From: SAR324 cluster bacterium
GTDB lineage: Bacteria; SAR324; JACQKK01
Assembly (NCBI GenBank): GCA_027296185.1
Contig: JAPUJL010000496.1
Location: 1 to 7,650, forward strand
Reading direction: 5' to 3'
DNA length: 7,650 bases
Shown: positions 1 through 6,492 of the stretch, piece after piece
Layout: every line of letters starts with the position of its first letter
Numbering within the stretch: the first letter of the stretch is position 1
The notes under the pieces: generated by a model
Database searches by the model: none
What the model saw: the letters and a program-made list of their open reading frames with translations, nothing else
What the model was told of the DNA's origin: nothing
Position numbers and translations under genes: made by a program

Positions 1-87
1 TCGAGCGCCGCCTGCAATGAGCGCCGAGCCGCGGGAGCGGAGGGCAAAGGACGGTGGTCAAAAAGTGGTGGTCAGCAAGCGGTGGAG

Positions 88-104
88 AAACGCGGTCAGC
101 CGCG
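88..104 (-). terminator. weak intrinsic terminator candidate after lysA
   Basis: Read on the minus strand, a 5-bp GC stem (CGCGG/CCGCG) with a CTGA loop lies 7 nt past the lysA stop. It can be extended by one G-U and one A-T pair and is followed by TTTCT. The U-tract is short and interrupted, so termination would be inefficient. The call rests only on position and shape. Confidence 0.35.
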
Positions 105-111
105 CTCCGTC

Positions 112-1380
112 TCATTCCGCGTCGGATCCGGGGCGCTCCAACTCGGCATAATCGCGCACCAGGTCGTCGTAGGTCTCGCGGCGGCGGATCGTGCGGGCTT
201 CGCCGTCACGGACCAGCACCTCGGCGGGCCGGGGGCGCATGTTGTACTGGGAGCCGAGATTCAGGCCGTAGGCGCCCACGTCGCGGAGCGCCAGCAGGTG
301 GCCCTCCTCGGGCCGCGTGACCGCCCGGTCCTCCATCCCACTTTCGCCGTAGGTGAACACGTCGCCCGACTCGCAGATATTCCCCGCCACCACGACGTCC
401 GCCTGGGGGCCCTCCACGGTCGAGGCATTGACCACCTCGTGATAGGCGGCGTAGATCACGGGCCGCGCCAGATGATTGAACCCCGTGTCCGTCCCGACGA
501 AGGTGTGGGCGGGGGTGGACTGGATGTTGGTCACCCGGGCGAGCAGGGTGCCCGACTGAGCCACCAAAAAACGGCCCGGCTCCAGCTTCATCTTCAGCGG
601 GCGGCCGTAGGCCTCGCAGAAGGCGGTGAAGCGGCGGGACATCTCCCGGCCCAGCTCGGACAGCGGCAGAGGCGCCTGATCCGGCTTGTAGGGAACGCCG
701 AACCCGCCCCCGAAATCGATGAATTCGAGGCCCGGCAGCTGCGCCGCGGTGTTCAACACGATCTCCATCGCCAGCAGCATCTGCTGGGTCTTCAGAATCC
801 CCGTGCCAATGTGGGAGTGGACGCCGATCAGCCTGAGCCGGTGGGCGGCCAGCACCGCCTGCAGCTTCTCCAAATCGGTGTGATAAATTCCGAACTTGGA
901 GCGTGGCCCGCCGGTGATGACATGCTCGTGGTGGCCGTCTCCCACGTCCGGGTTGATCCGCACCGCCACCGAGCCACCCGGGCTCAGCCGCCCGTAGCGC
1001 TCCAGTTCGGACAGCGACCCCACGTTGATGGGCACGCCCCGCTCCAGGCAAAAGCGCTGCTCCTCCTGGGTCGTGTTGTTGCCGCTGAAAATGATCTGAC
1101 CGGGCAGAAAGCCCAACTCCAGGCACAGGCGCACCTCCAGGGGCGAGACGGCGTCGATGCCCATCCCCTCGTCTTTCAGGATGCGCAGCAGCGAGGGGTT
1201 GGGGTTGGCCTTGAGCGCGTAATGGATGTCCGGCTCGACTTCGGCGAAGCTCTCCCGGAACAGCCGGCATTGAGCCCGGATCACCTCCTCCTCGTAGACG
1301 TAGAGGGGCGTCCCGAACCGCTCGGCGAGCGCTTCGGCGCGGCATCCGCCCAGATAAAGCTCGTTGTCGCGCACGTCCAC
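112..1380 (-). CDS. lysA: diaminopimelate decarboxylase (LysA-type, fold-III PLP decarboxylase)
   Basis: The predicted 422-aa cytoplasmic enzyme decarboxylates meso-diaminopimelate to L-lysine, the last step of lysine synthesis; the length is normal for LysA. Seen in the sequence: HYALKANP with the PLP-binding Lys at residue 57, HSHIGTG (188-194), a glycine-rich GGGFG loop (224-228), EPGRFLVAQSG (267-277), CESGD (336-340, the Cys and Glu from the partner subunit in LysA dimers) and an AYG...YN..RPRPAEV stretch (370-387). FVLAQSG-type and SKFGI/TDL segments recall E. coli LysA more than the Pseudomonas form. I chose the GTG at 1380 because an AAGGG Shine-Dalgarno (1387-1391) lies 6 nt upstream and the protein then begins at the family N terminus. 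An ATG at 1497 would overlap the ligase by over 110 bp. The gene follows the acyl-CoA ligase with a 2-nt gap. A D-ornithine/D-lysine decarboxylase paralogue cannot be excluded, but CESGD argues for LysA. Confidence 0.88.
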   Translation of the reverse strand: MDVRDNELYLGGCRAEALAERFGTPLYVYEEEVIRAQCRLFRESFAEVEPDIHYALKANPNPSLLRILKDEGMGIDAVSPLEVRLCLELGFLPGQIIFSGNNTTQEEQRFCLERGVPINVGSLSELERYGRLSPGGSVAVRINPDVGDGHHEHVITGGPRSKFGIYHTDLEKLQAVLAAHRLRLIGVHSHIGTGILKTQQMLLAMEIVLNTAAQLPGLEFIDFGGGFGVPYKPDQAPLPLSELGREMSRRFTAFCEAYGRPLKMKLEPGRFLVAQSGTLLARVTNIQSTPAHTFVGTDTGFNHLARPVIYAAYHEVVNASTVEGPQADVVVAGNICESGDVFTYGESGMEDRAVTRPEEGHLLALRDVGAYGLNLGSQYNMRPRPAEVLVRDGEARTIRRRETYDDLVRDYAELERPGSDAE

Positions 1381-1382
1381 GG

Positions 1383-3008
1383 TCAGCCCTTGATTCTGGA
1401 ATCCTGGCCCGCCCAGAGCCGCTCGCGCAACACGAATTTCTGCACCTTGCCGGTCGAGGTGCGGGGCAGGGGCTCGAAGATCACCGCCTTGGGACATTTG
1501 AAGTGGGCCAGCCGCTCCCGGCAGAAGGCGATCACCGCCTCTTCCGTCAACTCGCGTTCCGGCTTGGGCAACACAAAGGCGACGGGCACCTCGCCCCAGC
1601 GCTCGTCCGGACGGGAAACGACGGCCACCTCCTGAACGTCCGGGTGGGCGGACAGGGCGTTTTCCACCTCAATGGTGGATACGTTCTCGCCGCCGCTGAC
1701 GATGATGTCCTTGGCCCGGTCCCGCAACTCGATGTAGCCGTCGGGGTGGAGCACGCCGAGATCGCCGCTGTGGAACCATCCGCCGCGGAACGCCTGCGCC
1801 GTCGCCTCTTCGTCCCGGTAGTAGCCCTTCATGACGGTATTGCCGCGCATGCAGATTTCGCCCATCGTTTCCCCGTCCGCCGGCACGGGCTCCAGGTTCT
1901 CGCCGAGCACCGCTACCTCCCCCGCCATGAGGTTGGCTACGCCCTGGCGCGCGACCTTCCGGGAGTATGCTTCCAGGGGCAGGTCCAGCCACTCGTCCTG
2001 CACTTCGCAGATGGTGATGGGACCGTAGGTTTCGGTCAAGCCATAAAGGTGCATCGGATCGATATTCATTTTCCGCATCGCCGCGATCAGGGTGGGCGAG
2101 GGCGGCGCGCCCCCCACGGCGGCGAGCACGGGCTGGCCGAAGTGCAGCTCCGCCGCCTCGGGCAGATCGGCCAGGAACTGGAGCACGATCGGCGCCCCGC
2201 AGAGATGGGTCACCCGCTCCGAGCGGATCAGATCGCGGATCGCCGCCCCCTCCACCGTCCGCAGGCAGATGCTCGTGGCCCCCACGCTGGGCGCGCCCCA
2301 GGTGTAGCACCATCCGTTGCAGTGGAACATGGGCAGCGTCCACAGGTAGCGCGAGTGGCGCTCCAGGCCGCTGACCATGGCGTTGGAGATCGCGTTGAGG
2401 CAGGCCGAGCGGTGGGTGTACATCACGCCCTTGGGCTTGCCCGTGGTGCCGCTGGTATAGTCGATGGCGATAATCTGCTCCTCGTCCTCGAGCTCGAACG
2501 GGGACACCTCCGCGGAAGCCGCGGCAAGGAAGGCCTCGTAGTCCTCCGCGCCCTCCGGCTGCCAGGCCGCGTTCCCAGGAACCGCGGGGACGGTTGGGTC
2601 GTCGTACACCACCACCCGCTCGAGGGGCGGCACGTCTCCCCAGATCGGCTCGAGCAGGGGCAGCCACTCCCGGTCCACGAGCAGCGCCTCGCTCTGGGAA
2701 TGCTGAAGGATATAGGCGATCTCCGCCCCGGCGAGGCGGGTGTTCATGGCGACGATCGCTCCACCCGCGAGGGGAATGCCGAAGTGCGCCTCGAGCACCA
2801 TGGGCACGTTGGGTGCCAGCACAGCCACCTTGCTCTCCCGCCCGATGCCGAGCGCCGCGAGCCCGTTGGCCAGCCGGCAGACGCGCTCGTGGAACTGGCC
2901 GTAGCTCCAGCGCCGGCTGCCGTGCACCACCGCCTCGTGGGAGGCGAACACCCGTGCGTTGCGCCGCAGAAGCGCCAAGGGCGTAATCGGAACGTGGTTC
3001 AAGGCCAT
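1383..3008 (-). CDS. AMP-forming acyl-CoA ligase (DmdB / plant AAE-like)
   Basis: The 541-aa cytoplasmic ANL-superfamily enzyme is predicted to activate a carboxylic acid with ATP through an acyl-adenylate to its CoA thioester. Visible motifs in order: the phosphate loop YTSGTTGKPKG (184-194), MFHCNGW (227-233), the adenine-contact GGAPP (299-303), YGLTETYGP (322-330), HSGDLG (413-418), the hinge RDRAKD followed by SGGEN (429-442), and the C-terminal PRTSTGK with catalytic Lys 521. The length is normal and no key residue is missing. MFHCNGW with its surroundings is typical of the branch holding methylmercaptopropionate-CoA ligase DmdB and plant peroxisomal AAE ligases, so a short- or medium-chain substrate is inferred; the actual substrate cannot be read from sequence. 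No strong Shine-Dalgarno precedes the ATG at 3008, but MALNHVPITPLALL is a normal family start. It is the first gene of a likely two-gene operon with lysA. Confidence 0.88.
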   Translation of the reverse strand: MALNHVPITPLALLRRNARVFASHEAVVHGSRRWSYGQFHERVCRLANGLAALGIGRESKVAVLAPNVPMVLEAHFGIPLAGGAIVAMNTRLAGAEIAYILQHSQSEALLVDREWLPLLEPIWGDVPPLERVVVYDDPTVPAVPGNAAWQPEGAEDYEAFLAAASAEVSPFELEDEEQIIAIDYTSGTTGKPKGVMYTHRSACLNAISNAMVSGLERHSRYLWTLPMFHCNGWCYTWGAPSVGATSICLRTVEGAAIRDLIRSERVTHLCGAPIVLQFLADLPEAAELHFGQPVLAAVGGAPPSPTLIAAMRKMNIDPMHLYGLTETYGPITICEVQDEWLDLPLEAYSRKVARQGVANLMAGEVAVLGENLEPVPADGETMGEICMRGNTVMKGYYRDEEATAQAFRGGWFHSGDLGVLHPDGYIELRDRAKDIIVSGGENVSTIEVENALSAHPDVQEVAVVSRPDERWGEVPVAFVLPKPERELTEEAVIAFCRERLAHFKCPKAVIFEPLPRTSTGKVQKFVLRERLWAGQDSRIKG

Positions 3009-3065
3009 GGGGCGCGGCTCGAAATCTATCGGACCTGGGGAGCGATCGCCGGCGTCATTCCGCTA

Positions 3066-3077
3066 CCGCCCGGGCGG
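3066..3077. repeat. 12-bp perfect palindrome in divergent spacer
   Basis: CCGCCCGGGCGG reads identically on both strands and lies 58 bp upstream of the acyl-CoA ligase start. It could be a dimeric regulator site, but a short GC-only palindrome is easily produced by chance in DNA this GC-rich. It has no loop and so is not a terminator. Confidence 0.3.
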
Positions 3078-3111
3078 CGGCGCCAACCGCTTCAGTCTCA
3101 CGCAGAACCGT

Positions 3112-3140
3112 TTGAAAATTCAAGCGAAACGGAGTAAACA
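3112..3140 (+). promoter_or_regulatory. candidate sigma-70 promoter for the lipoprotein gene
   Basis: TTGAAA (3112-3117, five of six matches to the -35 consensus) is separated by exactly 17 nt from TAAACA (3135-3140, three of six to the -10). This is an AT-richer patch in an otherwise very GC-rich spacer, about 107 nt upstream of the lipoprotein start. The -10 match is poor, so the call is tentative. Confidence 0.3.
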
Positions 3141-3246
3141 AGGCATCAGGGCGCGCCGCGCACTCGGACGGCGGAGCCTGCGGGCCACGCGCCCGCTTTC
3201 CGGCGTTCCAGTTTGGCACGCCGCGCCACGACTTGAAAAGCCGCCC

Positions 3247-4167
3247 ATGATGGACCCGTTCACCCCAGCGCAACGCCTCACAGGCCATGTTCCCAACCCG
3301 GTTCGGGCGGGTCGCTCCCGCCGGATCGTCCCGGGCCGGATGGCGTGGCTCGGCCCCGTCGTCCTGCTCTGTGTCTTAAGCCTCGCCGCCCTCGGCGGGT
3401 GCGGTGCCTTGGGCCTCGGCGGCGCGGAGGAGGCCCCCGCAGAGGAACCTGCCGTCGACGAGGAACCCGCGGAGCAGCCGGGGGAAGAGCCCGCCGCCGA
3501 AGAGGAGGCCCTCGCCGAGGAACCCGCCGCAGAGCCGGCCGCAGAGCCCGGGGAAGAAGCCGTCGCCGAGGAGGCCGCGGCGGTCGAAGAATCGGAGTCC
3601 ATTGCGGCCGTGGAGGTCGAACCGATTCCGCCGCCGGAACCGGAACCCGCCGCGCCACCTCCGCTCCCAATCGCCGTGGAGCCTCCGCCCCCACCGCTCG
3701 CGGAGCCCCCGCCGCCCGCGGTGGCCCCACCGGTGACCGAGGAGTCCATTCCGGAGTTCGGGTATTTGGATTACCTCGACGAGGAACCGCCTCCGGCGGA
3801 GCCAGACGATCTGGTGGCGCTCGTGCCGGATGTCGCCAAGGCGCAGCCCGATACGGTGCGCGTGGCGGTGCTGCACGTGGCCGATCAGGAAGAAGCCGCC
3901 ATCAGCGTGGCGATGGTGATCGACACCTTCCAGAACAAACAACTCTCCGAGGCGCTCGGAGCCCCCGTGCGGCTGGCTTACATTTCCCACATCGACGATC
4001 CCACCCAGCGGGCCAACGTGATCCGCTACCGGGCCGGTGCGCTGAAAGCAGCGCTTCAGGTGGCGAATCTCCTCCCCTGGGATCAGACCGTGGAGCCCAT
4101 GAACGACGCGGAGCAGGCCCGCGAAGGCGTGGACGTCATCGTATACCTGGGCGCGGCCCTGCCGTAG
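3247..4167 (+). CDS. predicted outer-membrane lipoprotein, acidic Pro-rich linker and LytR_C-like domain
   Basis: The 306-aa protein has an Arg-rich N terminus (RSRR around 23-26, then GR), a hydrophobic core (about 33-49) and a lipobox LGGC with Cys 52 as lipidation site. Gly follows the Cys, not Asp, so sorting to the outer membrane is predicted. Residues 61-117 are almost only Ala, Glu and Pro in irregular EEPAAE-like units; 126-162 are proline-rich with runs of four or five Pro. A folded domain spans about 203-302: it opens with VRVAVLHV, contains NVIRYRAG and ends GVDVIVYLG, a pattern like the LytR C-terminal domain (LytR_C). It lacks the catalytic LytR-CpsA-Psr phosphotransferase domain. 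The likely role is in the cell envelope; the function is unknown. The start is uncertain: ATG 3247 keeps the basic n-region, whereas ATG 3340 would remove it. Neither has a strong ribosome-binding site. The gene stands alone, divergent from the ligase and convergent with gcvT. Confidence 0.75.
   Translation: MMDPFTPAQRLTGHVPNPVRAGRSRRIVPGRMAWLGPVVLLCVLSLAALGGCGALGLGGAEEAPAEEPAVDEEPAEQPGEEPAAEEEALAEEPAAEPAAEPGEEAVAEEAAAVEESESIAAVEVEPIPPPEPEPAAPPPLPIAVEPPPPPLAEPPPPAVAPPVTEESIPEFGYLDYLDEEPPPAEPDDLVALVPDVAKAQPDTVRVAVLHVADQEEAAISVAMVIDTFQNKQLSEALGAPVRLAYISHIDDPTQRANVIRYRAGALKAALQVANLLPWDQTVEPMNDAEQAREGVDVIVYLGAALP
3427..3732 (+). repeat. low-complexity Ala/Glu/Pro coding tract
   Basis: This part of the lipoprotein gene (about residues 61-162) consists of degenerate repeats of GAG/GAA, GCC/GCA and CCC/CCG codons: first an Ala-Glu-Pro tract, then a Pro-rich tract. 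The units are not perfect copies. Such tracts usually form an extended spacer between a membrane anchor and a distal domain. They can vary in length between strains and produce spurious open frames on both strands. Confidence 0.7.
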
Positions 4168-4234
4168 CCGAAACCGAAGCATCCACCGCTCGTCCGCGGC
4201 CACCGCTCCGGCGCGGCCCCACCGCGATTCCGTC

Positions 4235-5326
4235 CTAATCCTTGACCTTCGGGTTCTGGTAGAAGGGTTTGCGCACCACCACCGCGCCCACGGACCGGCC
4301 TCGAATTTCGACCTGCAATGGCGTCCCCACGGCTGCCAGGCGGCTTTCCACGCGGGCCAGGGCGATGGCCTTGCCGGTGGTGGGAGAAAGCACACCGGAG
4401 GTGACCGCGCCCACAGCCTTCCCATCGGATAAGACAGGATAGCCGCTGCGGGCGATTCCGCGGCTGGTCAGCTCGATTCCTACCGAGCGGTGGGCGACTC
4501 CGGCGGCCTTGGCCGCTTCCAGGGCCGCCCTGCCCATGAAGTCCCCCTCCTTGCCGAGCTTCACCGCCCAGCCCAAGCCCGATTCGAGGGGGTTCCACTC
4601 TTCGCGCAACTCGTTTCCGTACAGCGCCATCCCGGCTTCCAGCCGCAGCGTATCCCGCGCCGCCAGGCCGATGGGGGCGACGTGGTGCACGTCGGCGAGT
4701 ATCCGCCACATGCGCGCCGCCTGCTCCCGGGGCATGGCCAACTCGCAGCCGGGCTCGCCGGTATACCCGGTGCGCGCCAGAAACACCGTCTGGCCGAAGG
4801 CCGTGGCCTCGCAGAAGCTGTAGTACTCCAGGTGGTGGGGCGCCGGGGAGACGAAAGGCGCCAGCTCTTCGAAGGCTCCGGGGCCCTGCACGGCGAAGAG
4901 GCACCAATCCTCGGAGATGTCCCGCAGCTTGACGTCATAAGGCTCGGCCAACCCTTGCAGCCAGCGAAAATCCTTCTCCCGCGTGGCGGCATTGACGATG
5001 ATGCGGAACCGCGCCGGGTCGCCGCGGTAGACGATCAGATCGTCCAGCACACCCCCGTCCTCCCGGCAGATGGGGGAGTAGAGCGCCCGCCCGTCGGTCA
5101 TGCCCTTCACGTCGTTGGTCAGGGCGTAGTGCAGGAAATCCTCGGTACCCGCGCCCTCCGCGGTGAATTGGCCCATGTGGGAGATGTCGAACACGCCCGC
5201 CTTTTGCCGCACCGCACGATGCTCCTCGAGGGGTTTGGTATAGTAGAGGGGCATGGAGAACCCGGCGAACTCCCCCATCTTCGCTCCCCGCTTGGTGTGC
5301 CATTCGTGCAGTGGCAGTTCTTTCAT
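4235..5326 (-). CDS. gcvT: aminomethyltransferase, T-protein of the glycine cleavage system
   Basis: The 363-aa cytoplasmic enzyme takes the aminomethyl group held on lipoyl-GcvH, transfers the one-carbon unit to tetrahydrofolate as 5,10-methylene-THF and releases ammonia. It is full length (E. coli GcvT is about 364 aa). Visible: LHEWHTKRGAKM at the N terminus, GVFDISHMGQ (45-53), GGVLDDLIVY (91-100) with the catalytic Asp in the DD pair at 95-96, VQGPGA (146-151), ARTGYTGEPGCEL (184-196), GLAARDTLRLEAGM (220-233) and the C-terminal GCV_T barrel with TSG.LSPT..K (309-319). The ATG at 5326 is supported by an AGGGA Shine-Dalgarno (5334-5338) 7 nt upstream. It lies 48 bp behind the KamA-like gene on the same strand and probably shares its transcript. 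No gcvH or gcvP is visible, and the convergent neighbour rules them out immediately downstream on this strand. No glycine riboswitch fits in the 48-bp gap. Confidence 0.93.
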   Translation of the reverse strand: MKELPLHEWHTKRGAKMGEFAGFSMPLYYTKPLEEHRAVRQKAGVFDISHMGQFTAEGAGTEDFLHYALTNDVKGMTDGRALYSPICREDGGVLDDLIVYRGDPARFRIIVNAATREKDFRWLQGLAEPYDVKLRDISEDWCLFAVQGPGAFEELAPFVSPAPHHLEYYSFCEATAFGQTVFLARTGYTGEPGCELAMPREQAARMWRILADVHHVAPIGLAARDTLRLEAGMALYGNELREEWNPLESGLGWAVKLGKEGDFMGRAALEAAKAAGVAHRSVGIELTSRGIARSGYPVLSDGKAVGAVTSGVLSPTTGKAIALARVESRLAAVGTPLQVEIRGRSVGAVVVRKPFYQNPKVKD

Positions 5327-5333
5327 GAGCCGA

Positions 5334-5338
5334 TCCCT
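5334..5338 (-). promoter_or_regulatory. gcvT ribosome binding site
   Basis: AGGGA on the minus strand, 7 nt before the gcvT ATG, is the clearest well-spaced Shine-Dalgarno in the window and fixes the gcvT start. Confidence 0.6.
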
Positions 5339-5374
5339 GGGTTCCGGGAATAAAGTGGATGTAGCGCGATCAGA

Positions 5375-6427
5375 TCAACGCAGCGGTACCTTGCCGCCAC
5401 CGCCGGGGGTGTCGAGCACGTAGTGCAGCATCGCCAGGTCCGGCGCCAATTCCCGCAGCCGGGTGACGATCTCGATCCCTTCCTGCACCGTCAAGCGAAA
5501 GCCGTCCGTGCCGGGCACCTGATCCGCGTGGTGCAAGTAATACGGATGCACGCCGCACCGCATCAACCGCCGGTACAGGTCGGCCAGCACGCCCGGATCG
5601 TCGTTGACGCCCCGCAGCAGCACCGCCTGGTTGTTCAGCGGAATGCCCGCCCGCGACAGCGTTTTCAGCGCGGCGCGGGCTGCCCCGGTCACTTCGCGCG
5701 GATGGTTGAAGTGAACCCCAAGAAACAGCGGCGCCACCGAGCCCAGCACTGCCGCCAGCTCCGGGGTGACGCGCCTCGGCTCGACACAGGGCATCCGCGT
5801 GTGCACACGCAGCAACTCGACGTGGGGGATCGCGCGAAGTTCCCTCAGAATCCGCCCCAACAGCCGCTCCGGCAGCATCAGGGGGTCGCCGCCGGATAGA
5901 ATCACCTCGCGCACCGCCGGGTTTTGCCGGACGTATTCGATTCCGCGCCGGATCGACTCGGTGCCGATCCGCGCCCCTTGCAGCGTTTTGCGCTTGCGCA
6001 TGCAGAAGCGGCAGTAGAGGGGGCAGGCGTCCGTGACCAACAGCAGCACCCGGTCCGGGTAGCGGTGGGTCAGGTGCGGCACGGGCGAATAGGCCGGATC
6101 GTCCTCAGCCAGGGGATCGTCCGGGAGATCTCCCGCCTCCAACTCTTCAACCGTAGGCACCGCCTGCCGCCACAGGGGGTCCCCGGGGGACTCGATCGCG
6201 TCCAGATAACCGTCGGGAACCCGCAGCCGGAAGTGGCGGGCCACCCGAGCGATCTCGTCCCGATCCACGGGCAGCCGCGCGGCCAGGGCGTCCGCGGTCC
6301 ACACAGCCTGGCGCAACACGGCGCAGCCCACATCCGGCTTGGCTGGACCCCCTCCGGGTTCCACTGCCGCCGCGGGGTTTGAGGCGGATGGGGATGGAGC
6401 GGCGGTGGGCACGTGGATCGGTCGCAT
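5375..6427 (-). CDS. lysine 2,3-aminomutase-like radical SAM protein (KamA family)
   Basis: The protein is 350 aa from the ATG at 6427; residue numbers here count from an in-frame TTG at 6451 (358 aa). Family members cleave SAM with a [4Fe-4S] cluster and use PLP to move the alpha-amino group of lysine to the beta carbon. The cluster motif is C143-P-L-Y-C147-R-F-C150, followed by Arg 152, equivalent to the substrate-carboxylate Arg of lysine aminomutase. SGGDP (186-190), HFNHP (247-251) and NNQAVLLRGVND (273-284) are conserved. Asp 310 and Asp 347 match the two Asp residues that bind lysine, and PGGGGK (349-354) carries the PLP-phosphate Lys. EpmB lacks this last block. The protein stops four residues after GGGGK, so the zinc-binding tail of classical enzymes is absent. 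The first 40 residues are Ala/Pro-rich and no good Shine-Dalgarno supports either start. It lies upstream of gcvT and divergent from carA. Confidence 0.82.
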   Translation of the reverse strand: MRPIHVPTAAPSPSASNPAAAVEPGGGPAKPDVGCAVLRQAVWTADALAARLPVDRDEIARVARHFRLRVPDGYLDAIESPGDPLWRQAVPTVEELEAGDLPDDPLAEDDPAYSPVPHLTHRYPDRVLLLVTDACPLYCRFCMRKRKTLQGARIGTESIRRGIEYVRQNPAVREVILSGGDPLMLPERLLGRILRELRAIPHVELLRVHTRMPCVEPRRVTPELAAVLGSVAPLFLGVHFNHPREVTGAARAALKTLSRAGIPLNNQAVLLRGVNDDPGVLADLYRRLMRCGVHPYYLHHADQVPGTDGFRLTVQEGIEIVTRLRELAPDLAMLHYVLDTPGGGGKVPLR

Positions 6428-6492
6428 GGCGGCTGAAATTCGGCAGGACAAAAGGCTCGGCGTCGTCCGTTCACGTTATCCGGCCCCGCCCC

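Noticed and set aside
53..74. direct repeat GGTGGTCA (53-60 and 67-74) as an attachment site or iteron
   Set aside because: Two 8-bp copies in low-complexity G/T-rich sequence, with no integrase or replication gene nearby, are not enough to support this.
82..1635. 517-codon open frame on the plus strand opposite lysA
   Set aside because: It is antisense to a clearly recognisable LysA over its whole core and has no recognisable domain. Long antisense frames are expected in GC-rich DNA with high third-position G/C.
112..3008. ligase plus PLP decarboxylase as an exosortase A (PEP-CTERM)-associated pair
   Set aside because: The decarboxylase of that system carries GPLCTPLD in place of CESGD, and the ligase here belongs to the DmdB/AAE branch. 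No exosortase or polysaccharide gene is present.
1503..3137. 544-codon open frame on the plus strand opposite the acyl-CoA ligase
   Set aside because: It mirrors the ligase gene, has His/Gly/Arg/Val-rich composition typical of antisense translation and no motif.
3213..3231. sigma-54 promoter starting with TTGGCACG
   Set aside because: The -24 half is near perfect, but the required GC of the -12 element is not at the right distance.
3055..3288. 77-codon minus-strand frame in the ligase-lipoprotein spacer
   Set aside because: It overlaps the lipoprotein start, shows no domain, and has no Shine-Dalgarno that I could see.
4168..4234. bidirectional terminator between the convergent lipoprotein gene and gcvT
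   Set aside because: Only short GC arms (CCGCG...CGCGG, 13-nt loop) are present and no T-run follows on either strand.
3376..4425. 349-codon minus-strand frame opposite the lipoprotein
   Set aside because: Its Gly/Arg/Leu-rich composition results from reading the Ala/Glu/Pro repeats backwards. It also overlaps the end of gcvT in another frame, while the plus frame has a signal peptide and a folded domain.
4490..5353. 287-codon open frame on the plus strand opposite gcvT
   Set aside because: It is a shadow of a full-length GcvT with all family motifs.
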